Origin: Rothia endophytica
Lineage (GTDB): Bacteria; Actinomycetota; Actinomycetes; Actinomycetales; Micrococcaceae
Direction: 5' to 3'
Length of the DNA: 64,000 bases
NCBI RefSeq assembly: GCF_928381505.1
Contig: NZ_CAKMSJ010000003.1
Coordinates: 124,001-188,000, forward strand
Each line of letters opens with the position of its first letter. Position 1 is the first letter of the stretch. The notes beneath the pieces were generated by a model. The model made no database searches, had not been told where the DNA came from, and saw only the letters and a list, made by a program, of their open reading frames with translations. The position numbers and the translations under genes were made by a program. Positions 8,775 through 16,458 of this stretch are shown one piece after another.

Positions 8775-8835
8775 GTACAGGGTGTACGGAATGTACGTAT
8801 CTATCGGGCTTACGTACACCCCGTACACTTCGTAC
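8775..8835. repeat. GTAC-centred iterons, two triplets
   Basis: Six GTAC cores at 8775, 8784, 8793, 8814, 8823 and 8832: two sets of three with exact 9-bp spacing, 21 bp apart. The left set reads mostly TGTACG and the right set CGTACA, so the array is roughly an inverted repeat. It lies directly past the AAA ATPase stop. A replication origin or an operator for an element-encoded protein is likely. Confidence 0.6.
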
Positions 8836-8839
8836 ACCT

Positions 8840-9856
8840 CTATGCAACTTCCAGAACAGGAAGTTCAGGCAAGGCAGCGTACCTGCCACGACTGGCCTTA
8901 GCTAGACGGTTGCTTTCATGCAGCCGGCGAATGTAGGTGCCCACCTTGTCGCGCTCTTCATTCAGGGCGCTGGCAACCTGGGCAATGCTCTGAGGCTCTG
9001 GATACTTATTGAAGTGCTCCAAAATCCTTGTTTGCACGTCCCCCAGGGCTCCTACCTGCTCGCTCTGGACAGCGGCAGCGGCGGCCTCTTCCAATGTGGC
9101 ACCCACCAAGAACCACTGCCCGTTATCAAAACAGATAGCATACTCACCCTCTTGCACCTCACGGCTCGTGACCTGCAGCCGCGCTTGGCCCTGGCCACGA
9201 TCACGCCTGATAACAAGGGTTGAGTCAGCCGCACCGGCCAAACCCTGAGTACCACTGATAGCCCCTAGAAAGTCCTCGTCCCCTCCCCTCTTATTGGTAT
9301 GGTGAACAACAATCAAAGAAGAGCCGGGGTACTCGTCCACGCACCGTTTAAGACGGGCCATGTCGTTGTAGTCCTTGCCGTAGGCATCATTACCGGTATG
9401 CACACCACGAGCACGGCCCAGGGTGTCAAGGATAATGAGGGGCTTCTGCGACCCGTGCTCTTTCAGGAACTCACCAATCATCATTTGAACGGTGGAGGGC
9501 CCCAAATCTACGACCAGACAGAACTTGTAATACTCAGGTGCAGGCTCATAAATTCCCAGCTTGTTCAGCCGTGACTTCAAACGCCTGTGCCCGTCTTCAA
9601 GGGCCAGGTACAGCACCGGACGCTGCTCAACCCTGATAGAGCCCAGCGCATACCCACCGGTCACGCACGCTGCAGCTAGACCCAGAACAAACCAAGACTT
9701 ACCAATCTTCGGGGCCGCAACAAGCAGTGTCAGCCCCTCAGGAATGAGGCCGGGGATAGTGAACTCAACAGGCGGGTAGGTCGTTGATAGCACCTCGTGA
9801 GCGGTGAACATGGTATCCAGTGGGTGAGGTGTCACCTCTGGCATGGTTTCAGTCAA
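8840..9856 (-). CDS. RepA-like AAA ATPase (AAA_25 family helicase)
   Basis: A 338-residue RecA-fold ATPase. Walker A is APKIGKSWF near residue 50 and Walker B is PLIILDTLGR near residue 140, followed by HHTNKRGG near 188 with the usual sensor position. About 70 C-terminal residues look like a winged helix (AQVASALNEERDKVGTYIRRLHE). Relatives of the RSF1010 RepA/AAA_25 group are hexameric helicases that load at plasmid or satellite origins. It is the last gene of the leftward operon (ATGA overlap with the gene before) and lies beside the GTAC iterons, which supports a replication role. No primase domain is present. Confidence 0.8.
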   Translation of the reverse strand: MTETMPEVTPHPLDTMFTAHEVLSTTYPPVEFTIPGLIPEGLTLLVAAPKIGKSWFVLGLAAACVTGGYALGSIRVEQRPVLYLALEDGHRRLKSRLNKLGIYEPAPEYYKFCLVVDLGPSTVQMMIGEFLKEHGSQKPLIILDTLGRARGVHTGNDAYGKDYNDMARLKRCVDEYPGSSLIVVHHTNKRGGDEDFLGAISGTQGLAGAADSTLVIRRDRGQGQARLQVTSREVQEGEYAICFDNGQWFLVGATLEEAAAAAVQSEQVGALGDVQTRILEHFNKYPEPQSIAQVASALNEERDKVGTYIRRLHESNRLAKASRGRYAALPELPVLEVA

Positions 9857-10155
9857 GAAGCAGCACCCCTCAGATAATCGAGATCCTCATTCCTAAGCCG
9901 CTTTGGTGCATCAATCCGAGGACTGAACGGCACTCGCGCCGCCATGGTTTCATTAAAGCGGGCCAACTGGGCAAGATAGCCCTGTAAGTGCAGGTGCCAG
10001 TGCAGCCGCTCTTGTTGCTGGCCTACCGCGCACCCGGCCACGTACCCGGCGTTGAAGCTCTGCTGGTGCTCTGCCTGGGTGCGGGCTTGCACCGCGCCAC
10101 CTAGGGCTGTATCGAGGTCTTGGAGTTCATGGGTCTGGTAGATGATGTTAGGCAT
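9853..10155 (-). CDS. Small element protein, unknown (100 aa)
   Basis: I choose ATG 10155 because AGGAGG lies five bases upstream; an in-frame GTG six bases earlier would overlap that site. The product is Gln/Ala-rich and helical with a conserved-looking end, RLRNEDLDYLRGAAS. It overlaps the helicase gene by an ATGA. No family recognised; by position it is an accessory replication gene. Confidence 0.6.
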   Translation of the reverse strand: MPNIIYQTHELQDLDTALGGAVQARTQAEHQQSFNAGYVAGCAVGQQQERLHWHLHLQGYLAQLARFNETMAARVPFSPRIDAPKRLRNEDLDYLRGAAS

Positions 10156-10375
10156 GGGCACCTCCTGAAACGAGGGTGTGTACGATAACGCTGCAGATTT
10201 CGCAGGTTGGCATTTCCCCCAGTTGGCGCAACACCTCAGCCGTGCTGAGCTCGTTAGGTTCCTCAGGCCAGGTGTAGCCGCACAGGGCCACGATGTCCCC
10301 GGTAGCGGTGGTGTGCTTGGAGGGGTCGAGTAGGTGCTTGTAGTCCTGGGCTGTGAGGGTTTGCTTCTGACTCAC
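10148..10375 (-). CDS. Small element protein, unknown (75 aa)
   Basis: A 75-residue protein with a possible metal-binding pair: CGYTW near residue 32 and CEIC near residue 57. It overlaps its upstream and downstream neighbours by a few bases, so it is translated as part of the element operon. No family recognised. Confidence 0.6.
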   Translation of the reverse strand: MSQKQTLTAQDYKHLLDPSKHTTATGDIVALCGYTWPEEPNELSTAEVLRQLGEMPTCEICSVIVHTLVSGGAHA

Positions 10376-10635
10376 GGTTGCACCCCTAGCTTGCGGGTGG
10401 CCTCTAAGAACTCTTGGAGGCGTTCACGGTTGCGGGTGGCGTGCTGCAAGATGTATCCGTACCCGGCTCGCGCTATGTAAGCGGTGGGCCGGTCGTCAAA
10501 GATAATCACCCGCGCCCATTCGTTGGCGATAAAGGTTGCCTGGGTGCCGAACACATCGCTAATGCCGTAGTGCTTGCACATGTCCTCGATATGCTTCTGG
10601 ATCTCTGCACGAGATTTTAGGTTTTCAGTAGGCAT
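10372..10635 (-). CDS. Small element protein, unknown (87 aa)
   Basis: An 87-residue protein with alternating helices and strands (FIANEWARVIIFDDRPTAYI). The start ATG overlaps the stop of the preceding gene in a TAATG junction, a sign of translational coupling. No family recognised. Confidence 0.6.
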   Translation of the reverse strand: MPTENLKSRAEIQKHIEDMCKHYGISDVFGTQATFIANEWARVIIFDDRPTAYIARAGYGYILQHATRNRERLQEFLEATRKLGVQP

Positions 10636-11129
10636 TATTTGGCCGCCTGCTGTGTCATGGTGAGCTGTTCGTTCTCACGTTCTGCCCACCAGTTCAGCAG
10701 CTTGGTAATAACAGCGCGTACCTCTTTTTTGCTGGCAGCTTCTAGGTACATTTCGATGTGGTAGGCCGAGTCTTTGAGGGGGTTGATGGGGTCAATCATG
10801 GACTCAAAGTAGTAATCGTCCTTGCCGTCTTCGATGGCTCCTGAGTAGTGGCCAACGCCTTCGGTGGGTTGCACGGGGTCGGGTATGTAAGTGTAGCCGC
10901 TGGGTGTTACGAGGTCTCTTATATCGTGTAGGCGTAGGAATGTGGCTTTTGCATCGGTGATGCTGGTATTTTGGTTTATGACTGAACCCTTCTTACTTGT
11001 AGCTTTTTCTGACTGCTCAGGGGCAGTGAGTTTGGTTGTTTCGAGGGCGAGTGCAGCAACCGGGTTTGGCGATTTGGTGCTGTGCTCGCTCTTTTTTGTG
11101 GGGTTTTGCGGTGGGCCTATCGTGTTCAT
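10635..11129 (-). CDS. Element protein, unknown (164 aa)
   Basis: The start at ATG 11129 overlaps the stop of the excisionase-like gene in an ATGA junction; a longer frame open to 11192 lacks support. The first 65 residues are Thr/Ser/Lys-rich and likely disordered. The rest contains FLRLHDIRDLVTPSGYTYIP and an acidic helical end. No family recognised. Confidence 0.6.
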   Translation of the reverse strand: MNTIGPPQNPTKKSEHSTKSPNPVAALALETTKLTAPEQSEKATSKKGSVINQNTSITDAKATFLRLHDIRDLVTPSGYTYIPDPVQPTEGVGHYSGAIEDGKDDYYFESMIDPINPLKDSAYHIEMYLEAASKKEVRAVITKLLNWWAERENEQLTMTQQAAK

Positions 11130-11350
11130 GCGGCCTGCTCTGACATTTTGGCTTGTTCGTAAGCAAGCACCTCGGATAGGTAGAACCTCCACGTCCGGCC
11201 GATGCGGAAGCCGCGGGGCAGGTCGCCTTTCATACGGCGAACACGGATAGTGTGCAGGGACTTACCCCACCGGGCAGCAAGGTCGGCATCACCTAAGATG
11301 GGCTCACCTACTGGGGCCGCAGAGCGGTCGGGGGCGGGTGTGACGGTCAC
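11126..11350 (-). CDS. Excisionase-like helix-turn-helix protein
   Basis: A 74-residue protein with an N-terminal MerR/excisionase-type helix-turn-helix: LGDADLAARWGKSLHTIRVRR, then GFRIGRTWRFYLSEVLAYE, the wing typical of small Xis/AlpA proteins. It starts at GTG 11350 behind AAGGAGG. As first gene of the leftward operon, divergent from the repressor, it is placed to control excision and to switch on the replication genes. Confidence 0.75.
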   Translation of the reverse strand: MTVTPAPDRSAAPVGEPILGDADLAARWGKSLHTIRVRRMKGDLPRGFRIGRTWRFYLSEVLAYEQAKMSEQAA

Positions 11351-11446
11351 AAAAACCTCCTTATGTTGATTTGTGCGCTGGGTTCAACGCTCATGTATCT
11401 AGGTTGCACCATGATTTAAATAATGTCAATAAGCGACAAGTGGTTC

Positions 11447-11462
11447 ATCATACGTGTATGAT
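11447..11462. promoter_or_regulatory. Palindromic operator over the repressor promoter
   Basis: ATCATAC-GT-GTATGAT is a perfect 7-bp inverted repeat with a 2-bp centre. Its right arm contains TATGAT (11457-11462), the likely -10 box of the repressor gene, six bases before its ATG. It is a natural site for self-repression. Confidence 0.6.
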
Positions 11463-11468
11463 TTAGGC

Positions 11469-12146
11469 ATGGATACATCACCAATGCCAATATCGACCAG
11501 TGCAGAACGTGACGAGGAAGCATTTAGAAACTCTGTTATAAAGCTGCGGACTGAAAGAAATTGGTCGCAAAATCACTTTGCCCAGCTATTACAAGAAGCA
11601 GGTCTGACCGAGTACCGGCAGGCAACCGTTGCACGTCTGGAAAACGGCCAGAGAACCCTCAAGCTAGGGGAAGCCCGCATCATTGCTGAAATCTTTGAGA
11701 CCTCAGTTGATGAAATGATCAATTCGCCTTTGATTGATTACATAAAGCTTGTGGCATCGGTCAACCAGACCAACTGGAGAATAAATCAAAGGCTTGCCTC
11801 CTCTCTTATCCAATACCTAGAGCACAAGCAACGCCTTACGTACTACACAGAAGATCACCCATTTTTGGACAGGGTGGACAAGGCGTCAGAAGGAGAGAGC
11901 AAGAGAACAAAGTTGGAGCTTAAAAGTCAACTTTCCCTTGCTCGAAAATACCGAAATGCATCTTTAGCAAAGGTAATCAAGTTCTCGCTATTAGATTATC
12001 TGAACAGATACAGTCAACGTGAAGATCAGGAAACTAACGATCAATTTAAGTCGTGGATTATTGAGACATTGCATTTTGACAAGCAGGAGCTAAGTGAAAT
12101 TATCGATACTGCTCTTGAGCCTGCCCCAGAAGAGCCCGAGGAGTAG
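11469..12146 (+). CDS. XRE-family repressor of the element
   Basis: A 225-residue protein with an N-terminal XRE helix-turn-helix at about residues 20-80 (LRTERNWSQNHFAQLL, QATVARLENGQRTLKLGEA) and a helical C-terminal domain of unknown type, Lys/Glu-rich. I start it at ATG 11469 because TATGAT ends six bases upstream, which makes a leaderless message likely; an upstream GTG at 11454 overlaps that box. It diverges from the excisionase/replication operon and lies one base before the integrase gene, the usual position of a lysogeny-type repressor. Confidence 0.8.
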   Translation: MDTSPMPISTSAERDEEAFRNSVIKLRTERNWSQNHFAQLLQEAGLTEYRQATVARLENGQRTLKLGEARIIAEIFETSVDEMINSPLIDYIKLVASVNQTNWRINQRLASSLIQYLEHKQRLTYYTEDHPFLDRVDKASEGESKRTKLELKSQLSLARKYRNASLAKVIKFSLLDYLNRYSQREDQETNDQFKSWIIETLHFDKQELSEIIDTALEPAPEEPEE

Positions 12147-12147
12147 T

Positions 12148-13308
12148 ATGGTACGTGCTCCCCTGCCTTTGGGCACTCACGGCAACATCACCTATTACCA
12201 GCACGAAAACGGCAATTGGCAAGCCCGCGCCCGATACCGCGATGCAGACGGCATAACCCGCACCGTTAAGCGCAATGGTGCAACTAAGAATGCCGCCATG
12301 CTCAAGCTTAAAGCGCACCTAGCAGAGCGGCAGCACGTGACCACGGCGGCTAATCTCACCCCTGCCTCAACCGTCAAAGAACTTGCCGGCATCTGGTGGG
12401 AGGAATTTCAGGCCAAAGACCGGGCAACCAGCACGCAGCACCGATACCGCTACGATCTAGACCGGCTCATACTTCCCAGCATCGGCAACCTCAAAATACG
12501 AGAGTGCACCGTAGGTACGCTCTCAGCCTTTCTCAAGACCGTAAGCAACAAGAATGGGGCTCAGAGCGCCAGGGTAGCTAAGAACATCCTCAAGGGCATG
12601 TTCGACCTAGCGACAGCCTATGACGCCGCACCACGCAACCCTGTAAAAGATGTAACCCTTGCACCGGTTAAGAAAAAAGAAACTGTAGCGCTGGAATACA
12701 TGGACGTGCTCAAGCTCAGGCAGTCCCTTACCGGCGAGGTGAGAGAAGCCTTAGAGATCATGCTGGGCACTGGTTGCCGCGTAGGTGAAGTGCTGGCCCT
12801 GCAATGGGCAGACCTTGACCTATCAGACAGCAACCGGGCAAGGGTCAGCATCAATAGCACCCTGACCCGTGACACTCACGGGCGTTACTACCGGCAAGAG
12901 CACACCAAAAATAAGCGCACCCGCTCTGCTTTCCTGCCCCCGTTTGTGGCTGAGATGCTGATTAGACGGCGTGATACAGAGATCCCAGCTCATGCAACAA
13001 CGACAGCATGGGCAACACCTGAGATGTTTGTATTCCCGTCCTCAACTGGCACGGCTCAAGACCCTAACAATTTTCGCCGTAAGTGGCGTGAGCAGGTCAA
13101 GGGTACTGACTTCGAAAAGGTAACGCCTCACAACATCCGTTCGACTGTGGCTACTTTCCTAGAACGAAACACCGACCTCACCACTGCCTCACTGCAGCTG
13201 GGCCATTCTGACACGGCTGTGACGGCGCGGCATTATGTGAAGCGTGAGACAGAAGCGCCGGACTCAACAGCTGTGCTTGAGCTGTTTGGGCGTGAGGTTT
13301 CTTCGTAG
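12148..13308 (+). CDS. int: Tyrosine recombinase (integrase)
   Basis: A 386-residue phage-type integrase. The N-terminal arm-binding domain (NITYYQHENGNWQARARYRD) is followed by a SAM-like core-binding domain (about 65-160) and a catalytic domain with Arg in GTGCRVGEVLALQW, HNIR (H-x-x-R), LGHSDTAVTARHY with the second His and the catalytic Tyr. The start at ATG 12148 has GAGGAG seven bases upstream and lies one base past the repressor stop. The gene ends 90 bp from the intact tRNA-Lys, as expected for an element that uses that tRNA as its site. Confidence 0.92.
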   Translation: MVRAPLPLGTHGNITYYQHENGNWQARARYRDADGITRTVKRNGATKNAAMLKLKAHLAERQHVTTAANLTPASTVKELAGIWWEEFQAKDRATSTQHRYRYDLDRLILPSIGNLKIRECTVGTLSAFLKTVSNKNGAQSARVAKNILKGMFDLATAYDAAPRNPVKDVTLAPVKKKETVALEYMDVLKLRQSLTGEVREALEIMLGTGCRVGEVLALQWADLDLSDSNRARVSINSTLTRDTHGRYYRQEHTKNKRTRSAFLPPFVAEMLIRRRDTEIPAHATTTAWATPEMFVFPSSTGTAQDPNNFRRKWREQVKGTDFEKVTPHNIRSTVATFLERNTDLTTASLQLGHSDTAVTARHYVKRETEAPDSTAVLELFGREVSS

Positions 13309-13319
13309 GTGGGTTTTTG

Positions 13320-13343
13320 AAAGCGTGCCCAAAACGTGCCCGT
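13320..13343 (+). repeat. Right arm-type integrase site (candidate)
   Basis: AAAGCGTGCCC followed by AAAACGTGCCCGT, two CGTGCCC units in the same orientation as at 7961-7984. It lies directly past the integrase stop. Confidence 0.55.
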
Positions 13344-13360
13344 CTGACTTTTAACAAGAA

Positions 13361-13392
13361 AGCCCCTCACTTATTTTACCAAGTGAGGGGCT
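13361..13392. terminator. Bidirectional terminator between integrase and tRNA-Lys
   Basis: AGCCCCTCACTT (13361-13372) pairs with AAGTGAGGGGCT (13381-13392) and is followed by GTTTTTG on the + strand. It can end integrase transcripts and, from the other side, tRNA-Lys. Confidence 0.8.
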
Positions 13393-13397
13393 GTTTT

Positions 13398-13437
13398 TGT
13401 GCGCCCTGTGGGGCTCGAACCCACGACCCACGGATTA
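13398..13437. repeat. Right attachment site within tRNA-Lys
   Basis: The second copy of the 40-bp direct repeat, lying within the 3' half of the intact tRNA gene. Integration therefore restored a full-length tRNA. Confidence 0.9.
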
Positions 13438-13472
13438 AAAGTCCGATGCTCTACCAACTGAGCTAAAGGCGC
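13400..13472 (-). tRNA. tRNA-Lys (anticodon UUU)
   Basis: The - strand folds as a standard cloverleaf: acceptor GCGCCTT with AGGGCGC, D-arm GCTCAGTTGGTAGAGC, anticodon loop CTTTTAA with UUU at positions 34-36, and T-loop GGTTCGAGCC. Discriminator A is at 13400; CCA is not encoded. It is the integration target of the adjacent element. Confidence 0.95.
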
Positions 13473-13586
13473 ATCCACTGAGCAAAACTCAGCAGACACC
13501 ACTATACACTCAACCCCTGCTGGGCACAAAAAGGACCGCGCCCGTGCCTTCTTCACCGCTTCAGCAGTCACGCTAAACTAGCCCCT

Positions 13587-14294
13587 ATGGCATCTGAGGC
13601 AAGGTATCACCGGCCGGTGAAATTCTCCCCTGACACGTTCGATTACTACCCCGGTGGCACCAGCCCCGAGGAAACAACGCGCGCTGCGCACACCTCCGCA
13701 CGGCTCATTCTTGACCGCGGACGTGCCAGCACAGACCCCTCCGTCACCAAACGCCTGGTGCACTTCACCGACGAATTCGGGCTTGAAGCAGTCGCCCAGC
13801 TTTGGGCGCAAGCAGCACCCATCACCCTGCCCGGCTCTCTCTGGCGCATCTATGCCCTGCGCGGCGTCATCAGAAAAAACCCAGCACTCATTAGCCACTA
13901 CTACCAGCGGGGCATGCACTCCAATTACGCAGCCCGCGTGCTCGCCGGCGTCGCCTCACCACCCACTGCAGAAGAAATCTGCACCACCGTGGACGCTATT
14001 CTCGCCGGGGCGTTCACCGGTGAGTTTGATATAGCGCTCGAACGGTTCGCGGCCTTCTGCCGGGTACTCTCCCTGGGTCAGGACGACGTCGCGCTCGGTC
14101 TACGTCACGGGCAACTTGAGTTGCAGGCAGATGCCCCAGAAGAAGCTACCCAGCGTTTCAGTCCCTCTGCCGAGGTGCGTTCTGAGGCAGCCGCTCGAGC
14201 CTCCCGGCTAAGAACAGGGGCGCAGAAACTGTTGAACACAGCCATCGAGTTGGAGACCTCTGCCGCTAAGTGGCGAGCCAACACCCTGGACTAA
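13587..14294 (+). CDS. Conserved actinobacterial protein, unknown function
   Basis: A 235-residue soluble, mostly helical protein. It contains TLPGSLWRIYALRGVIRKNP near residue 80, a stretch seen in an uncharacterised actinobacterial family as far as I recall; there is no catalytic motif I can name. TAAACT at 13574-13579 is followed by seven bases and the ATG with no ribosome site, so the message is probably leaderless. It precedes the structured RNA and the DUF47-Pit genes. Confidence 0.75.
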   Translation: MASEARYHRPVKFSPDTFDYYPGGTSPEETTRAAHTSARLILDRGRASTDPSVTKRLVHFTDEFGLEAVAQLWAQAAPITLPGSLWRIYALRGVIRKNPALISHYYQRGMHSNYAARVLAGVASPPTAEEICTTVDAILAGAFTGEFDIALERFAAFCRVLSLGQDDVALGLRHGQLELQADAPEEATQRFSPSAEVRSEAAARASRLRTGAQKLLNTAIELETSAAKWRANTLD

Positions 14295-14356
14295 AGACCG
14301 GGAAAATTTTTCACCAAAAGTTGACAGAAAAGACGAAGAAGAGAAAGATTATTAAC

Positions 14357-14514
14357 AGATGCCAGGCTGATAATAGGTAGCCCCGGGCTCCAAATATTTA
14401 GCCGCTTCGAGCGGCCTATCGCCGAGAGGCGCTCCCAGCCTGGCATCGCAAAACTTCATCAACAAACCGGGTTTCCACCTCAGATATCAGCGCCGAGTGA
14501 GGGCCCGGTTTTTT
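14357..14514 (+). ncRNA. Candidate structured small RNA
   Basis: A perfect -35 box TTGACA (14321-14326) and a weak -10 around 14345-14352 place the start at about 14357. There a perfect 12-bp helix begins (GATGCCAGGCTG 14358-14369 with CAGCCTGGCATC 14436-14447), closing three small hairpins: AGCC/GGCT at 14379-14389, GCCGC/GCGGC at 14401-14415 and CGCC-GAGA-GGCG at 14420-14431. The last has a GNRA loop. A linker of about 16 bases leads to a terminator at 14464-14514 (AACCGGG with CCCGGTT, inner CCTCA/TGAGG, then TTTTTT). I do not recognise an Rfam family. It may be free-standing or a leader for DUF47-Pit 105 bp downstream. Confidence 0.6.
14464..14514 (+). terminator. Terminator of the structured RNA
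   Basis: The outer stem is AAACCGGG with CCCGGTTT and the inner stem CCTCA (14478-14482) with TGAGG (14498-14502), followed by a six-T run. It would stop transcription before the DUF47 gene unless the upstream fold changes. Confidence 0.75.
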
Positions 14515-14619
14515 GTACCCCAAAGTGCCAGAGCCCTGCCAAACCATTCGTTAACTTTGCGGCTGTACCATGTTAGAGAATTCACCAACCATCGTTAACA
14601 CACAGGAGACAGGCAGCCC

Positions 14620-15237
14620 ATGCTTCAACGCATGTTTCCCCAAGAAAACAGCTCTCTCAAAGCGCTTGCAGGTCTCTCAGACCAGGTGGCGGAATCGGCA
14701 GCTATCCTCTCTGAAATGGTTGGCTCCCCAGAGGAACGCTACCCCGAGCTTCTAGAACGCATGCTCAATCATGAGTCAACGACCGTAGACACGCTCTTCA
14801 CTACCATGACCGCAGTGCGCAGCTCCTTCTCCACCCCCATTCCCCGCGAAGATATCTATACCCTCGCTGTTGAACTAAACACCGCCGTTGAGAAGTTGGC
14901 CTCAGCCGCTAACATCATGCACCTTTACACCATCGTCCGTTTCTCCCCTAAGGCCGCCACCTTACTTGACCTTATTCAGCGTCAAGCGGTGCTCACCAGC
15001 GCCATCATCCCGCGTCTCAGCGAACTGCAAAGCTTTGATGAATACTGGATCAACCTACTGCGTCTCACCAAGCAGGCGGTGCGTATCGCAGAGGAATACG
15101 ACGCCGATGCCTTAGGGCGCTATAAGCACACCCGCTACCTACAGACCACGGTCTTCATTCATAAACTGGTGGAAGCTTCCGAGGCAATGAAATCCGTTGC
15201 CACAGAAATTGGGCGCATCATCGTACAGGAATCCTAG
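14620..15237 (+). CDS. DUF47/PhoU-like Pit accessory protein
   Basis: A 205-residue all-helical protein of the DUF47 (TIGR00153) family, related to PhoU. It begins MLQRMFPQENSSLKALAGL and carries the family pattern of three-helix bundles with ANIMHLYTIVRFSP near residue 100. Relatives sit next to Pit transporters and tune their activity. An AGGAGACAG ribosome site precedes the ATG. The gene ends one base before the Pit start, so the pair is an operon. Confidence 0.85.
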   Translation: MLQRMFPQENSSLKALAGLSDQVAESAAILSEMVGSPEERYPELLERMLNHESTTVDTLFTTMTAVRSSFSTPIPREDIYTLAVELNTAVEKLASAANIMHLYTIVRFSPKAATLLDLIQRQAVLTSAIIPRLSELQSFDEYWINLLRLTKQAVRIAEEYDADALGRYKHTRYLQTTVFIHKLVEASEAMKSVATEIGRIIVQES

Positions 15238-15238
15238 C

Positions 15239-16255
15239 GTGACCGTCACCCTCTTCGCTCTCTGCTGCCTCGCTCTGGTGGGGTTCACTTTTATCACCGG
15301 GTTTCACGACGCCCCCAACGGGACTGCGATCCCGGTTAAAACCAGAGCCCTCACTCCCCGCATCGCTCTGCGTTCTAGCGCCTTTTTCAACTTCATAGGC
15401 TTCCTCATTGCAGGTACCCTCCTGATGCCTTTCACCACTCGCTGGCTCACTGTGCCCCATAACAATATCGGTCTGAGCATGGCGCTTATCGGCCTGATCA
15501 CTGTCTGTATCTGGGCCATGCTGACCTGGTGGTACCGCATGCCTTCCTCCTCAACCCACGCCCTACTCGGCGGTCTCGCCGGAGGTGCCTGGGCTGCGCA
15601 GGCTGTAGGTTTAGGCAGCTTCAACCCCTTCAACGAACCGCTCATCCTCTTCGCGATCATCCCCCTCCTACTTGCCCCTATCCTTCTTTTTATCTTTGCG
15701 TGGGCGGCCGTCTTCCCTTTCTTCGGCCTACTACAACGGGTCTACCCCTCCACGGTTAACAGGGCCTCCCGCAACGTCCTCTCACTTTCCAACTCGCTCA
15801 TCTCTCTGGTGCACGGCATCCAAACAGGTCAGCGCGCGGTCATCATTTTTGCCGTGATGCTGCTGAGCGCTAACTACGATATGCAGTCATCTACCCAGCT
15901 GATTGCAACTATTTTTCTAGCACTGGTTCTAGGTCTTGGCACCGCACGCGGTAGCTCCCGTATCGGCTACACCTTCGCCCATCAGATGGTGCGCATAGAT
16001 CCCTTTCGCGGTGCGATCGCTCAAAGCTCCGCAGCCCTAGCCCTGGTGCTCTTGCAGTTCCTCCTGGGCACCCCGGTTTCCTCATCCCACCTCACCGCCT
16101 CAGCAGCTCTAGGTTCTGGCGTCAACCAACGCTTTGCTTCAGTGCGGCACAAAATCGTGCTGCGCATTATCCTCACCTGGATCATCACTATCCCGGCAAG
16201 TTTTGCAATCTCAGCCATCCTCTTTCTAGCGCTCTCACCCCTGCTCTCTGCCTAG
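15239..16255 (+). CDS. pit: Low-affinity inorganic phosphate transporter (PiT family)
   Basis: A 338-residue membrane protein with about ten hydrophobic segments. The two family repeats are visible: TGFHDAPNGTAIPVKTRALTP near residue 22 and SSSTHALLGGLAG near residue 100, with the second-half counterpart SSHLTASAALGSG near 285. It imports phosphate, usually as a metal-phosphate complex with protons. I start it at GTG 15239, right after the DUF47 stop and behind AGGAATC; a longer frame from 15197 would overlap DUF47 by 40 bases. It converges with the high-affinity pst operon. Confidence 0.87.
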   Translation: MTVTLFALCCLALVGFTFITGFHDAPNGTAIPVKTRALTPRIALRSSAFFNFIGFLIAGTLLMPFTTRWLTVPHNNIGLSMALIGLITVCIWAMLTWWYRMPSSSTHALLGGLAGGAWAAQAVGLGSFNPFNEPLILFAIIPLLLAPILLFIFAWAAVFPFFGLLQRVYPSTVNRASRNVLSLSNSLISLVHGIQTGQRAVIIFAVMLLSANYDMQSSTQLIATIFLALVLGLGTARGSSRIGYTFAHQMVRIDPFRGAIAQSSAALALVLLQFLLGTPVSSSHLTASAALGSGVNQRFASVRHKIVLRIILTWIITIPASFAISAILFLALSPLLSA

Positions 16256-16338
16256 CCCGCTCCCTCCTTGGTTGGACGATCTAAGCGAGCCTAGAAAGTT
16301 TTCCAGCAGGGTCGAAGAGAGCACCACTCATACAAAAG

Positions 16339-16399
16339 ACACCGCCCGCTGGTTTGCTTTTCTCATCTCAGCTTGAGAAAGCAAGACAGCGGGCGGTGT
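16339..16399. terminator. Terminator of the pst operon
   Basis: ACACCGCCCGCTG (16339-16351) pairs with CAGCGGGCGGTGT (16387-16399), and inside it TTGCTTT...CTCA pairs with TGAG-AAAGCAA. It lies between the converging pit and pstB genes and can serve both. Confidence 0.8.
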
Positions 16400-16458
16400 G
16401 CCTGCTACCCCTACCCCTGCTCTGCGCAGGGCGGGAAACTTGTGGGGCGAGCTGGCTC

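Larger units (their letters stand above)
7808..13437. mobile_element. 5.6-kb element integrated in the 3' end of tRNA-Lys
   Basis: A 40-bp sequence covering the 3' half of tRNA-Lys occurs at both ends (7808-7847 and 13398-13437) as direct repeats, the mark of site-specific integration. Inside are a tyrosine integrase next to the intact tRNA, a divergent repressor/excisionase-like switch, and an operon of six tightly overlapping genes ending in a RepA-like AAA ATPase. Matching arm-type repeats lie inside each end. No capsid, terminase, relaxase or resistance gene is present. It could be a phage satellite, a cryptic integrative plasmid or a prophage remnant; the sequence does not settle which. 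Confidence 0.88.

Noticed and set aside
13371..13571. 66-codon leftward frame over tRNA-Lys
   Set aside because: It is a translation of the tRNA gene and its flanks; the common false protein APLAQLVEHRTFNPWVVGSSPTGR-type product of tRNA regions.
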